From the NCBI GenBank assembly GCA_945917765.1, contig CAMEHU010000002.1, positions 25,681 through 89,680 of the forward strand: DNA of 64,000 bases. The letters are read 5' to 3'. This stretch comes from an uncultured Lachnospiraceae bacterium (GTDB lineage Bacteria > Bacillota > Clostridia > TANB77 > CAG-508). Within the stretch, counting starts at the first letter, position 1; every line of letters starts with the position of its first letter. Both the position numbers and the translations under genes were made by a program. Shown here piece by piece: positions 19,135 through 29,633 of the stretch. The notes under the pieces were generated by a model that was given only the letters and a program-made list of their open reading frames with translations, was not told the DNA's origin and searched no databases.

Positions 19135-19905
19135 CTAAAAATTCTTATAATCTTCATCATATGAAACCATATACCAATTTTTTAAATTTATTGGTTTTAT
19201 ATAAGTTCCACAATACTCACAATTTCCTGCTCCAAATTTATTTAATGGTGCTCCACAATTTGGACAGCTTATCATATATGCTTTTTGATTATATTTAAAT
19301 TTTGTTTCATCATATACATACACAAATTTTGTTGTATATCTTGTTTCTCTTTTTAACCCTGAATAATATTTTTTTACATTTTTATCACTATCATTTATAT
19401 AATTATAACCAACTGTACTTGAAAGTGTAATTGTAGCTTTTCCATCTGTTTTTGAATAATCTTTTATTGCATGTCTATGAAATTGGACATTATCATATTT
19501 TATAGTAATATTATTATTTTTTATATCTTGAACTTTATCTCTTATTGTAGAATACATATAAATTAAATCATTATCATTTTTTATTTTTTCAACAGATTTA
19601 TCTTCTATAGCATTAAATATACTCATCAAATTTTTCTCTGCTTTGCTATATAAAAAATCTTTATTAAAATCTCCAAAATCTCTTATAATTGATGATTCAA
19701 TTAATTTTGTGATTCCTCCAACATTTTTTTCTCTTGTATATTCTTCTCGTTTTAAATCCTTCATATTTTTTGCCGCTTCTTTGATTTCCTTCATTCCAAC
19801 AGGTCCAACTACGCTTCTAACTTTTGCATATATTACAAACGCTATTATTCCTATACCTGCAACTATACCCAAGCAAGCACCTAAAAATCCTAATACAAAA
19901 CCCAT
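19135..19905 (-). CDS. membrane-anchored zinc-ribbon/TIM44-like protein
   Basis: N-terminal TM; CPNCGAPLNKFGAGNCEYCGTYIK. Confidence 0.65.
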   Translation of the reverse strand: MGFVLGFLGACLGIVAGIGIIAFVIYAKVRSVVGPVGMKEIKEAAKNMKDLKREEYTREKNVGGITKLIESSIIRDFGDFNKDFLYSKAEKNLMSIFNAIEDKSVEKIKNDNDLIYMYSTIRDKVQDIKNNNITIKYDNVQFHRHAIKDYSKTDGKATITLSSTVGYNYINDSDKNVKKYYSGLKRETRYTTKFVYVYDETKFKYNQKAYMISCPNCGAPLNKFGAGNCEYCGTYIKPINLKNWYMVSYDEDYKNF

Positions 19906-20087
19906 ATTAATTTTAAGGAATTTCCTTAATGCCTCCTTTCTTTAAACTATACTAATATATTATATTTTTTTGCAAATATTGTCAAATAAAAAAAGATACA
20001 ATATGTATTATAGAATCCATTTTTTATAATGCTTTAAAATGTTGTAATTTTGGAATAACACATATTATATCTTTTATATATTATTTT

Positions 20088-21602
20088 TTATTCTTCAGCT
20101 TTTAAATACTTGACAAAACTTGTTACACCTATCATTGAGAAAAATACAATTCCCACAATTAATCCTGTATTATTAGCACCTGTTTGTGGAATTTCTTTTA
20201 CAGCTTTATCTGCATAATTATCATTGTTAGTCATACTATTTTTTACATCATTGTTAGCTTCATTTCCTTTTAGAAGTACATTATTTTCTAATAATTCTGT
20301 TTTGTTTGTTGTATTATCTGCTGATTTTTTTTCAGCTGAATTATTTGGCAATAACTCTTTATAATCATTGCTGTTGTTATTATTGTTATTATTGCTGTTG
20401 TTATTGTCTATACTATTTCCACTATTATTGCTCTCTTTATTATCCTTTTTATTATTGCTATCATTTTGATTGATATTGTTTTGAATAATATCATTATTTT
20501 TTCTTTCTAGTAAAGATTTTAGATTATTTTCAATTAATTCAAATTTATTTTTTGTTTTTGAATTATCCTCTTTATTTTCGTTATTAGTAACTTCATTATT
20601 TATTTCTTCAACAATATCTTGATATTCATCATTATTGTTTTTATCTTCTTTTTTTATGTCAATAACCATAGGTTTATCATCTTCTGATACTTCCACATTT
20701 TGCTTTTCTTTTACTTGCTCTTGATTTTTATTTTCTTCTTGTTTCTTTGCTTCTTCTTGTTTTCTTGCTTCCTCTTGTTTTCTTGCTTCCTCTTGTTTCT
20801 TTGCTTCTTCTTGTTTTCTTGCTTCTTCTTGTTTTCTTGCTTCCTCTTGTTTCTTTGCTTCTTCTTGTTTTCTTGCTTCTTCTTGTTTCTTTGCTTCTTC
20901 TTGTTTTCTTGCTTCTTCTTGTTTCTTTGCTTCTTCTTGTTTTCTTGCTTCTTCTTGTTTTCTTGCTTCTTCTTGTTTCTTTGCTTCCTCTTGTTTTCTT
21001 GCTTCCTCTTCTTTATTTATTTCATTTTGTTCTTGATTTCCAGCAATCTCTTCTTTAACTTCTTCGCCTAATTCATTTTTATCAACTTCAACAACTTCTC
21101 CAATAGTACGAGATGCTACTAAAGCTTTTATATACTCTTCAACACCATCTTCATTTTTTTGTTTTATTATAACTACTGCATAATATTTACCTGGTTTATT
21201 AATTTTAATTGTATCTTTTATTGTTGTTGAATTAATTGTTACAACATCTTTGATTGCATTTTCAATACACCAATATGCTAAATCATCAATATTATTTTTT
21301 GAAGGAACAGGTTTATCTGTTGATACCCAAAATAATAAACTATTCATATATTTTTCTGATATTGAACCATTTGCAGTTATTTCTTTTGTGTCAGGATTAT
21401 ATTCTGTTGACAAATTTGCAATTTGTTCTGTTGTATCTGCTATTGACAACATTGGTAATATCAGATTAGCTACTAACATAAAAACAATTGTCATTGATAT
21501 AATTGCTGTGTACTTATACATTTTTTTATTTAATTCCATAAATAAATCCTCCTTTTTTATAACGACTGCGAATATTATAACATATTTTTCCAGTATTTTC
21601 AA
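20088..21602 (-). CDS. sortase-anchored surface protein with EEA(R/K)KQ repeats
   Basis: Signal peptide, hexapeptide repeats, C-terminal IPQTG + TM + positive tail. Confidence 0.85.
   Translation of the reverse strand: MKILEKYVIIFAVVIKKEDLFMELNKKMYKYTAIISMTIVFMLVANLILPMLSIADTTEQIANLSTEYNPDTKEITANGSISEKYMNSLLFWVSTDKPVPSKNNIDDLAYWCIENAIKDVVTINSTTIKDTIKINKPGKYYAVVIIKQKNEDGVEEYIKALVASRTIGEVVEVDKNELGEEVKEEIAGNQEQNEINKEEEARKQEEAKKQEEARKQEEARKQEEAKKQEEARKQEEAKKQEEARKQEEAKKQEEARKQEEARKQEEAKKQEEARKQEEARKQEEAKKQEENKNQEQVKEKQNVEVSEDDKPMVIDIKKEDKNNNDEYQDIVEEINNEVTNNENKEDNSKTKNKFELIENNLKSLLERKNNDIIQNNINQNDSNNKKDNKESNNSGNSIDNNNSNNNNNNNSNDYKELLPNNSAEKKSADNTTNKTELLENNVLLKGNEANNDVKNSMTNNDNYADKAVKEIPQTGANNTGLIVGIVFFSMIGVTSFVKYLKAEE
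20735..21015. repeat. in-frame 18-bp tandem repeat (15 hexads)
   Basis: Alternating ttgttttcttgcttcttc / ttgtttctttgcttcttc units encoding EEARKQ/EEAKKQ. Confidence 0.92.
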
Positions 21603-21722
21603 GGATTTTTGAATATTTAACCTATTTGTATGCCATTTTACACTTTATATAAAATTTTATATTTTTCTATTGACTTTTTATTTCTTTTTTGTTATTATAA
21701 CTATTGTTACTAGCAAACATAT

Positions 21723-21796
21723 GCAGGTATAGTTTAGTGGTAAAACAAAACCTTGCCAAGGTTTAGTTACGGGTCCGATTCCCGTTACCTGCTCCA
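21723..21796 (+). tRNA. tRNA-Gly (anticodon GCC)
   Basis: gcaggtatagtttagtggtaaaacaaaaccttgccaaggtttagttacgggtccgattcccgttacctgctcca cloverleaf. Confidence 0.95.
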
Positions 21797-21852
21797 GTTT
21801 TTATATTATTTTGGTACTAAAATAATATATTTAACATATAATTTAATAACAC

Positions 21853-21926
21853 GGCGATATAGCCAAGTGGTAAGGCACGAGTCTGCAAAACTCTGATCCC
21901 CGGTTCGAATCCGGGTGTCGCCTCCA
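21853..21926 (+). tRNA. tRNA-Cys (anticodon GCA)
   Basis: ggcgatatagccaagtggtaaggcacgagtctgcaaaactctgatccccggttcgaatccgggtgtcgcctcca cloverleaf. Confidence 0.95.
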
Positions 21927-21931
21927 AAATT

Positions 21932-21960
21932 AAAGATGCTGATTTTTCAGCATCTTTTTT
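21932..21960 (+). terminator. intrinsic terminator after the tRNAs
   Basis: aaagatgctgatttttcagcatctttttt. Confidence 0.85.
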
Positions 21961-22065
21961 ATTCTAAAAATTTCTATATTGCTAAAAATTGAACCATTGC
22001 AATTAAGCAATAGTTCAATTTTTAAATAACTCTCTTATTTCGCTTTTAAATATTTCATCTACAAA

Positions 22066-22761
22066 TTAATCTTCAGCTTTATTTAAAAACTTAAATACAA
22101 AAGCAGCTAAAGCAGAACCAACAAATGGTGCTACAATAAATACCCAAACTTGTTTTAATGCTTCTCCACCTAAGAAAATAGCTGGTGCTAAACTTCTAGC
22201 TGGGTTAACAGATGTTCCTGTTAATGGAATACCTATAATATGTACAAATGCTAAAGTTAAACCTATTACAATTCCTGCAACAGCACTTTTATTAGCATCT
22301 GATGTTACACCTAAAATTGTGTAAATGAAAACAAATGTTAAAATAATTTCAACTAATATAGCTCCACCCATATTTAATCCAACAGCTGAAGCATCACCAA
22401 ATCCATTTGCTCCTAAGCTTTCTACTCCTAAATTTGACCATGAACCAATTGCATATAAAATTCCAATTCCTGCTATAGCTCCAATAACTTGTGCTATTAC
22501 ATATCCTATAAAGTCTTTTACATCCATTTTTTTGTTAATTAACATTGCAAGTGACACTGCTGGATTGATATGGCATCCTGAAATATTTCCAATTACATAG
22601 GCCATAGCAACAATTGATAATCCAAAAGCCATAGCAATTGTTAATACTCCTGTAAATCCTAATCCTAATCCAGATGTTGCTCCACCTGTTACTACAGCTG
22701 TTCCACATCCAAATAAAACTAATACAGCTGTTCCAATAAATTCACAAAGATATTTTTTCAT
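22066..22761 (-). CDS. aqpZ: aquaporin (MIP family)
   Basis: GCHINPAVSLA and GTSVNPARSLAPA twin NPA motifs. Confidence 0.93.
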   Translation of the reverse strand: MKKYLCEFIGTAVLVLFGCGTAVVTGGATSGLGLGFTGVLTIAMAFGLSIVAMAYVIGNISGCHINPAVSLAMLINKKMDVKDFIGYVIAQVIGAIAGIGILYAIGSWSNLGVESLGANGFGDASAVGLNMGGAILVEIILTFVFIYTILGVTSDANKSAVAGIVIGLTLAFVHIIGIPLTGTSVNPARSLAPAIFLGGEALKQVWVFIVAPFVGSALAAFVFKFLNKAED

Positions 22762-23190
22762 AAATTTTCCTCCTTTATTTTTATAATTGTATTATATTTC
22801 TATTATTTATATGTGTCAATGTTTTTTATAAATTCAAAAGTTGATTTAAAGGTGTTTAACTTTTATCTTAACAATTTTTAGACCCACCAAAAAAAACTGC
22901 TACCCTCCCGTCTTTAGAGTAGCCAAAGTCATATAATTATGTAGCTTTTAAAAATATATTCATACGAAGTAGAGTGCGCCGTTTGGCGGCTATTTTTGTA
23001 AGCTATCCCCAAAACCATTTACTTTTTCAATAATTTATGATATACTTTCAAGTACATTTTTTATCACAAATAATATAATATATTGTATATTATTAACATT
23101 TTTCCCACAAATTACAGGTTTATTTTTCAACCAATATAATGTATAATGTTAATAGGAATACTAATTCGTTTTTATGTTAGGAGGACTACT

Positions 23191-23829
23191 ATGAAATTTG
23201 AAAAACTTAATGAAAACAAAATAAGAATAACTTTAAATAATCAAGATTTGATTGAAAAGAATATAGATTTCCACTCATTTATGTCAAATTCAAAAGAATC
23301 TCAAAATTTGTTCTTAGACATGTTAGATGAAGCCGAGAAAAAAGTGGGATTTGTTACAAAAGACTATAAACTACGTATTGAAGCATTAGCTATGTCTGAT
23401 GGCAATTTTATATTAACAATAACAAGATTTGGAAAAAGTGTTGATACAAATACTAAAACACCTAAAAATAAACAATTGAAGATAAAAAGGAAAAATTTTG
23501 ATGAAATTTCAGAACAATTAATTTATAAATTTAGCAATTTTGATAATTTCTGTAATTTTGCAGATTTTATTTCAAAATCTAGTAATTTTAATAATATAGC
23601 CAAAAATATAGTTTTATATTATTACCATGATTCTTATTATTTATATATTTCTAAAATCAATTCTGAAAATACAAACATAAAAAAATTATATACTTTAATT
23701 ACTGAATTTGGTACATATATTGGTAATTCAGATATTATGGCTCGAAAACTTAATGAATGTGGAAAACTAATTCTTAAAAATAATGCAATAAAAAATTGCG
23801 TTAAGTATTTTTCTACTTCCAAAAATTAG
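23191..23829 (+). CDS. mecA: adaptor protein MecA
   Basis: MKFEKLNENKIRITLNNQDLIEKNIDFHSFMSNSKESQNLFLDMLDEAEKKVGF; aggagg upstream of this ATG. Confidence 0.9.
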   Translation: MKFEKLNENKIRITLNNQDLIEKNIDFHSFMSNSKESQNLFLDMLDEAEKKVGFVTKDYKLRIEALAMSDGNFILTITRFGKSVDTNTKTPKNKQLKIKRKNFDEISEQLIYKFSNFDNFCNFADFISKSSNFNNIAKNIVLYYYHDSYYLYISKINSENTNIKKLYTLITEFGTYIGNSDIMARKLNECGKLILKNNAIKNCVKYFSTSKN

Positions 23830-23979
23830 TAGTGAAATTTCAACTTACTTTATAGTGTAATTTTCAATTAAAACAAATTACATATTATGTATTATAATCA
23901 AAACAAAAAACATCAAATTATTAATAATTCTAATAATTTGATGTTTTTTATTTTTATATATGCTTTTATAATTTACTAT

Positions 23980-24999
23980 TTAATAAACATAATTTTGTGG
24001 ATTTTGAGCTGTTCCATTAATTCTAACCTCTAGATGTAAATGTGGTCCTGTTGAATTTCCTGTACTACCAACTGCAGCTATAGTTTGTCCTTGTGAAACA
24101 TATGAACCAACTGAACAATTCAATCTACTACAATGTGCATAATATGTTTGCACTCCATTAGCATGTGTTACAATAAGTAAATTTCCATAGCTATAATGAT
24201 ATCCTGCATATGTAACTGTTCCATCAGCCGCAGCTCTAATAGGAGTTCCGTTTGGAGCTGCTATATCAAGTCCTGTATGATAATATGAACGTTGGTATCC
24301 ATATCTACATGAAATTCTACCATTTACAGGCTGAATTAATGAAATACCTATATCAACCCTATTTCCTGGACTATTTACATTTTTTGAAGAACCAATTGAC
24401 CCATTTGATTTTGAATAAGTAACGGTTTTCTTAACAACAACAGGTTCTGGCTTTTTCTCATATAAACCTTCAACACATGTATCAACATTAGCAAATTCTA
24501 CAATATTGGTATCATATTTTTCAACTGTTGTAATTTTGTCTAAGTTATTTGTGTTTTTTTCTTTTAACTTATTCATAATTTCTTCAGTTTCTTGATATGT
24601 AGCAAGATTGTACTTTTCTTCTCCATTTAATATCATAGTATAATATTTATAATATGATACACCTGTTCCAATTATTTTATCATATATTTCTTCATCATTT
24701 GTTTCAACTTCTCTTTTTAATAAACACATTTCATATTTTGGCATGCTCTGAATTTGCACAAATGCAACATTTGCATCTCCATTTCCATTAGCAATATACT
24801 CATTAATTTTCGCTTGTAATTTTCCTTTGTTATTTATATATCCTAGGAATTCTCCATTATATATTACTTCATATGTAGGTTTATAAAACATCAATATTGC
24901 ACCTACTACCAAAAGAATTGATATACTAACTAGCACGATAATTTTCATCCAAATACGTAAATGTATTATTCCTTTTTTTATCTTACTAATATGAAACAC
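23980..24999 (-). CDS. M23-family peptidoglycan metallopeptidase
   Basis: HTGLDIAAPNGTPIRAAADGTVTYAGYHYSYGN, HLHLEVRINGTAQNP. Confidence 0.93.
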   Translation of the reverse strand: MFHISKIKKGIIHLRIWMKIIVLVSISILLVVGAILMFYKPTYEVIYNGEFLGYINNKGKLQAKINEYIANGNGDANVAFVQIQSMPKYEMCLLKREVETNDEEIYDKIIGTGVSYYKYYTMILNGEEKYNLATYQETEEIMNKLKEKNTNNLDKITTVEKYDTNIVEFANVDTCVEGLYEKKPEPVVVKKTVTYSKSNGSIGSSKNVNSPGNRVDIGISLIQPVNGRISCRYGYQRSYYHTGLDIAAPNGTPIRAAADGTVTYAGYHYSYGNLLIVTHANGVQTYYAHCSRLNCSVGSYVSQGQTIAAVGSTGNSTGPHLHLEVRINGTAQNPQNYVY

Positions 25000-25172
25000 T
25001 CTCCTCTCTGATTTATTATATTCTATACTATTTTTTCACATAAATCAACAGAGTAAATAAAATTTTTAAATGAAACGTTTGGAAATTAATTTAGAAAAGT
25101 TCCAACCGCAGAGTAGCCCAAGGCATAGAATTATGTATGCCTTGGGCGCCTCTCTAATAGCTCACAAAAAAA

Positions 25173-25415
25173 CTATTGTAACTCATTTTTTACATTTTGA
25201 ATTTCAGTAACACTTGCAGGTTGAGCAGATTTATAATATCCCTTTGTTTGAGCTACTTTAAATAATTCATATTGAAAACTTTCATCATTATTTCTTATTT
25301 GTTGTATAGTTTGTCTTAATTGCATATTTTCTGTTTCAGAAATAACTGTTTGATATGTTGTAAGTTCAGATTTTACTCCACTTAAAATATCATTAACCAT
25401 TGTTTTTTCATCCAT
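25173..25415 (-). CDS. CotF-like spore coat protein
   Basis: Short helical ORF next to a CotF-like protein. Confidence 0.7.
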   Translation of the reverse strand: MDEKTMVNDILSGVKSELTTYQTVISETENMQLRQTIQQIRNNDESFQYELFKVAQTKGYYKSAQPASVTEIQNVKNELQ

Positions 25416-25437
25416 TATATTTTCCTCCTAATATTAA

Positions 25438-25626
25438 TTAATTGTTTAAAAAAGACATTAATTTTTGTTTAGTATTTAATGAATCTTGTGCTGATTTTGT
25501 AAAGATTTGTTTAATTTGTGGATCAACAGCTTGTGATGCATATGTGTTCAATTTTTGGTATGAAGTTTCATGTGTGCCAATTAAATGTCTTAAATTTTGA
25601 AGTTCTACTTGTGATAAATTAGCCAT
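25438..25626 (-). CDS. CotF-like spore coat protein
   Basis: MANLSQVELQNLRHLIGTHETSYQKLNTYASQAVDPQIKQIFTKSAQDS. Confidence 0.75.
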   Translation of the reverse strand: MANLSQVELQNLRHLIGTHETSYQKLNTYASQAVDPQIKQIFTKSAQDSLNTKQKLMSFLNN

Positions 25627-25801
25627 TTTACACCAGTCCTTTCTTATTAAATTTATATAGTAATTATTTACATTTATTTTGTTTTTATTCATTTTTTTAT
25701 TATTTGATTATAATATAAAAAAACAATTAATATAAGTATTTAACTTAAATTAATTGTCTTTTCTTTTATCTATATTCTCCAATATTTAACCCCATATAAT
25801 T

Positions 25802-28135
25802 TTATTGCAAAATCTCCAACCCTGCATATTTCGCCATTAATCTCTTATTTCCTGATTTATCAAAATTGATCTCAACCTTCATATCATCACCTTCAGGCTC
25901 AACTTTTGTAATTGTTCCTTCACCAAATTTTTTATGATATATTCTTTGCCCTGCTTCATATTGAGATATATCTACATTTTTATTTTTAGTTGTAAGAGAT
26001 TTTAAGAAGCTTTCAGCTGTTCTAAATGCGAATTTATTTGTTTCTGTTGAATTTTCTGATGCTCCTCCAAAGCTTGAATTTGCACTAGCCCCAACAGGAA
26101 TTTTATATGAATCCATACTGTATGTTTTTACGCTTGACGCATTTTTATTAAATCCATATTCCCATTTATATCCGCTATCTTCAAATTCTTGTTTTTTAGG
26201 TACAAACGCATCTTCATAACCATCAAGTAAATCTTCTGGAATTTCTTTAACAAATCTTGATATTGGATTATAACTTGTAGAACCAAATATTGTTCTTCTT
26301 TTCGCACATGTTAAAAACAAAAATCTTTTAGCTCTTGTTATTCCAACATAAAACAATCTTCTTTCTTCCTCTAGTTCCTGTGGCTCACCTATAGACTTAA
26401 ACCCAGGGAATATTCCTTCTTCCATACCTACTAAAAATACGGTTTCAAATTCCAAACCTTTTGCACTATGTAAAGTCATCAATGTTACACTATCATCTTC
26501 ATCTTGCATATTATCTAGGTCTGTTGTAAGCGTCATATTTTCTAAAAATTCTTGCAATGTATTATCAGCAGATTCTTCTTCAAATTCCATTGCAACAGTT
26601 AAAAACTCGTCCAAGTTTTGAATTCTACTTTCAGCTTCAATTGTATTTTCATCCTTTAAAGCTTTTGTATAACCTGTTTTGTTTAATGTTTCTTTTACTA
26701 ATTCAGAAATAAGAATTTTATCTTGTTTTGCTCTTAATTCTTCAATTGTTTCGATAAATTCTCTTGAATTTGCATATACTCTATTTAATCCATATTGCTC
26801 TGCATTTTTTATTATTTCATACATTGAAATTCCAGTTTTTTCAGAAATTTCTTGTATATTATCTAAACTTGTCTTACCAATTCCTCTTTTTGGCTCATTA
26901 ATAATTCTTTTTAAAGCCAAATTATCTGATGTATTAAATATTAATCTTAAATATGAAATAATATCTTTAATTTCTTTTCTTTCATAGAATTTTTGACCAC
27001 CTATAATTTTATATGGAATTTTTTCTCTTCTTAAAATATCTTCTATTGCTCTTGATTGAGAATTCATTCTATATAATACTGCAAAATCAGAGTATTTATA
27101 AAAATATTCTCTTTTTAATCTATTAATTTGACTTACAATATAATTACTTTCATTATATTCATCATCACCAACATATATAGAAGGCAGATTTCCCTCATCA
27201 TTTTGAGTCCATAATTTTTTGTCATATTTAACTTGATTATTTTTGATTACTGCATTAGCTGCTTTCAAAATATTTCCTGTACATCTATAATTTTGCTCTA
27301 ATTTTATAATTGTTGTTCCTGGAAAATCTTTTTCAAAATTTAGAATATTTGTTATATCAGCACCTCTAAATGAATAAATTCCTTGGTCATTATCTCCAAC
27401 TACTGTAATATTTCCATGTCTTGATGCTAAAATTGATATAAGCATAAATTGCGCTTTATTTGTATCTTGATACTCGTCAACTAAAACATATTGAAATTTA
27501 TCTGTGTAATACTCATAAACATCAATATTTTCAGTTAGAATTTTAATTGTATAATTTATAATATCATCAAAATCTATTGCATTATTTTCTTTTAATCTTT
27601 TTTGATATAATTCATATACTTGAGCAATTATTTCTTTTCTATAATCACCTGCATACTTTGTTGCATATGCTTTTGGCTCTAGCATCTCATTTTTTCCATT
27701 ACTTATTTCAGACAAAACTGCTCTATCAGTAAATAATTTATCATCTATTTTTAATTCTTTTAAACACTCTTTTACTAATGTTTTTTGATCTTGTGTATCA
27801 AATATAATGAATGAACTTTCAAACCCTATTCTATCTATATATTTTCTCAAAATTCTAACACAAATAGAATGGAAAGTTCCTATCCACATATCATTAACAG
27901 CATCACCAACTAACATCTCTACCCTTTGTTTCATTTCATTTGCAGCTTTATTTGTAAAAGTAATTGCTAATATATTCCAAGGCTTTATATATTTTTCAGC
28001 CATTAAATATGCTATTTTATGTGTTAAAACTTTTGTTTTACCACTACCTGCACCTGCTATTATTAAACATGGTCCATCTGTTTGAAGTACAGCTTCTTGT
28101 TGTTTATCATTTAAATCTTGTATTAAGTTTTGCAT
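25802..28135 (-). CDS. pcrA: ATP-dependent DNA helicase PcrA/UvrD
   Basis: GAGSGKTKVL, VDEYQDTN, GDNDQGIYSFRGA, TLHSAKGLEF, VGITRAK. Confidence 0.96.
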   Translation of the reverse strand: MQNLIQDLNDKQQEAVLQTDGPCLIIAGAGSGKTKVLTHKIAYLMAEKYIKPWNILAITFTNKAANEMKQRVEMLVGDAVNDMWIGTFHSICVRILRKYIDRIGFESSFIIFDTQDQKTLVKECLKELKIDDKLFTDRAVLSEISNGKNEMLEPKAYATKYAGDYRKEIIAQVYELYQKRLKENNAIDFDDIINYTIKILTENIDVYEYYTDKFQYVLVDEYQDTNKAQFMLISILASRHGNITVVGDNDQGIYSFRGADITNILNFEKDFPGTTIIKLEQNYRCTGNILKAANAVIKNNQVKYDKKLWTQNDEGNLPSIYVGDDEYNESNYIVSQINRLKREYFYKYSDFAVLYRMNSQSRAIEDILRREKIPYKIIGGQKFYERKEIKDIISYLRLIFNTSDNLALKRIINEPKRGIGKTSLDNIQEISEKTGISMYEIIKNAEQYGLNRVYANSREFIETIEELRAKQDKILISELVKETLNKTGYTKALKDENTIEAESRIQNLDEFLTVAMEFEEESADNTLQEFLENMTLTTDLDNMQDEDDSVTLMTLHSAKGLEFETVFLVGMEEGIFPGFKSIGEPQELEEERRLFYVGITRAKRFLFLTCAKRRTIFGSTSYNPISRFVKEIPEDLLDGYEDAFVPKKQEFEDSGYKWEYGFNKNASSVKTYSMDSYKIPVGASANSSFGGASENSTETNKFAFRTAESFLKSLTTKNKNVDISQYEAGQRIYHKKFGEGTITKVEPEGDDMKVEINFDKSGNKRLMAKYAGLEILQ

Positions 28136-28390
28136 AATTCTAAGTTCTCCTTGTCCTTACTATTGAATTTATTAGATTTCATTTTCTTATTTATAATCAT
28201 TATATCTAGTATAACATACTCAAATTCAAATTACTAGAATTATTAACTAATTTTAAGCAAAAATTTAAAACAAAATTATAATACCACATACCGTCTTTTA
28301 CCCAAACTATAACGCCAGTAAAAGAACATAGTATTAACTATATTTCAGAATGTTGCATAATTCTATTAGTTGGGCGTTTTTCTGCAAAAA

Positions 28391-29632
28391 TTAATCTCCA
28401 AAAACCTCCACAGCGAAAATCCTTAAATAATCTAACACATCCCTCTTCAAAATCTCACTCACATTTTTAACATCAACAACGTCAATAATCTCCCCGTTTA
28501 CAACAACCTTCAAGCTACCTATTGTTGTTTCCTTTGCCACAGGTGCCTCAAAATAATACAAACAATTTACATCAATATCAACATTATCTGTATCTCCTTT
28601 TTTTATTGGAATAATATCATTCTGCAAATTCGAAATATATAAATCCATTTTATTATATTTCCCTTTATTTATGACAATTCTATTTTTATTAATTTTACAC
28701 CATTCCTCAAACTTTTTATCTACTATATCTTTTATATTTAACAACTCATAATTTTCATAAACATATTCAATTAATTTAACACTATCTGATGTTCTAAACT
28801 TTTTAGTATCTGCCTGTAAAACAACTGTTATAATTTCAAATCCATTTCTATTTACTGATGTAACCAAACATCTCCCTGCATTATTGGTAAAGCCTGTTTT
28901 AACTCCATTTACTCCATTTAAATATCCTAATAACTCATTTGTATTTGTGATGTTTTTAGGGTATCCATTTATAGTTACTGTGTAATTTTTAGTATTTACC
29001 ACTTTAGCAAAAGTCTCATTTTTCATTGCATAATCAGCTAGTTTAGCAAGTTCATAAGCTGTTGTATAATGTTCTGGATTATCTAATCCATGTGGTGTAA
29101 CAAAATGTGTATTTTCTAATTTCAATTCTTGTGCCTTATTATTCATTAATTCAGCGAAACCTTCAACACTTCCACCAACAGTTTCAGCAATAGCAACTGC
29201 TGCATCATTTCCTGATTTTAACATTAGTCCATACAGCAAATCTTTTAATAAAATTTTATCATCTTTTTTTAAACCTAGTCTAGATCCACCAGTCCCTGCT
29301 GATTTTGCTGAAATGGTAATAGTTTGGTTTAAATCCGCATTTTCTATTAATACTATTGCAGTCATAATTTTAGTCGTTGATGCCATTGCTGTTCTTTTAT
29401 TTTCATTTTTGCCCCATATAACTTTTCCTGATTTTCTATCATATGCTATTGCAATTCTAGAATTAAGATTTAACTCCTCCGTGTGGCTATTACTCACATT
29501 TATAACACTTTCGTTTACATCACTTTCATTTATTTCATCTTCATTTTCATCATCTGCAATAACAATTACATTACCAATATTAAAAAGTAAAAGATTTATT
29601 ATTATAATTAAATATAACAATTTTTTAAACAT
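28391..29632 (-). CDS. D-alanyl-D-alanine carboxypeptidase (serine-type, DacF-like)
   Basis: SxxK ASTTKIMTAIV, SGNDAAVA, KTGFTNNAG. Confidence 0.94.
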   Translation of the reverse strand: MFKKLLYLIIIINLLLFNIGNVIVIADDENEDEINESDVNESVINVSNSHTEELNLNSRIAIAYDRKSGKVIWGKNENKRTAMASTTKIMTAIVLIENADLNQTITISAKSAGTGGSRLGLKKDDKILLKDLLYGLMLKSGNDAAVAIAETVGGSVEGFAELMNNKAQELKLENTHFVTPHGLDNPEHYTTAYELAKLADYAMKNETFAKVVNTKNYTVTINGYPKNITNTNELLGYLNGVNGVKTGFTNNAGRCLVTSVNRNGFEIITVVLQADTKKFRTSDSVKLIEYVYENYELLNIKDIVDKKFEEWCKINKNRIVINKGKYNKMDLYISNLQNDIIPIKKGDTDNVDIDVNCLYYFEAPVAKETTIGSLKVVVNGEIIDVVDVKNVSEILKRDVLDYLRIFAVEVFGD

Positions 29633-29633
29633 A

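Noticed and set aside
20735-21015. CRISPR-like array impression
   Set aside because: 18-bp units are contiguous and in frame with no spacers; no cas genes
20700-21071. Plus-strand ORFs rich in Leu/Phe/Cys (CFLLFSC..., LLLLVFLLPL...)
   Set aside because: Antisense of the EEARKQ repeat; repetitive sequence leaves several frames open
22880-23010. Known riboswitch upstream of aqpZ or mecA
   Set aside because: Hairpins and a terminator-like CGCCGTTTGGCG are present, but I could not match any riboswitch consensus I know; kept only as part of the shared-motif finding
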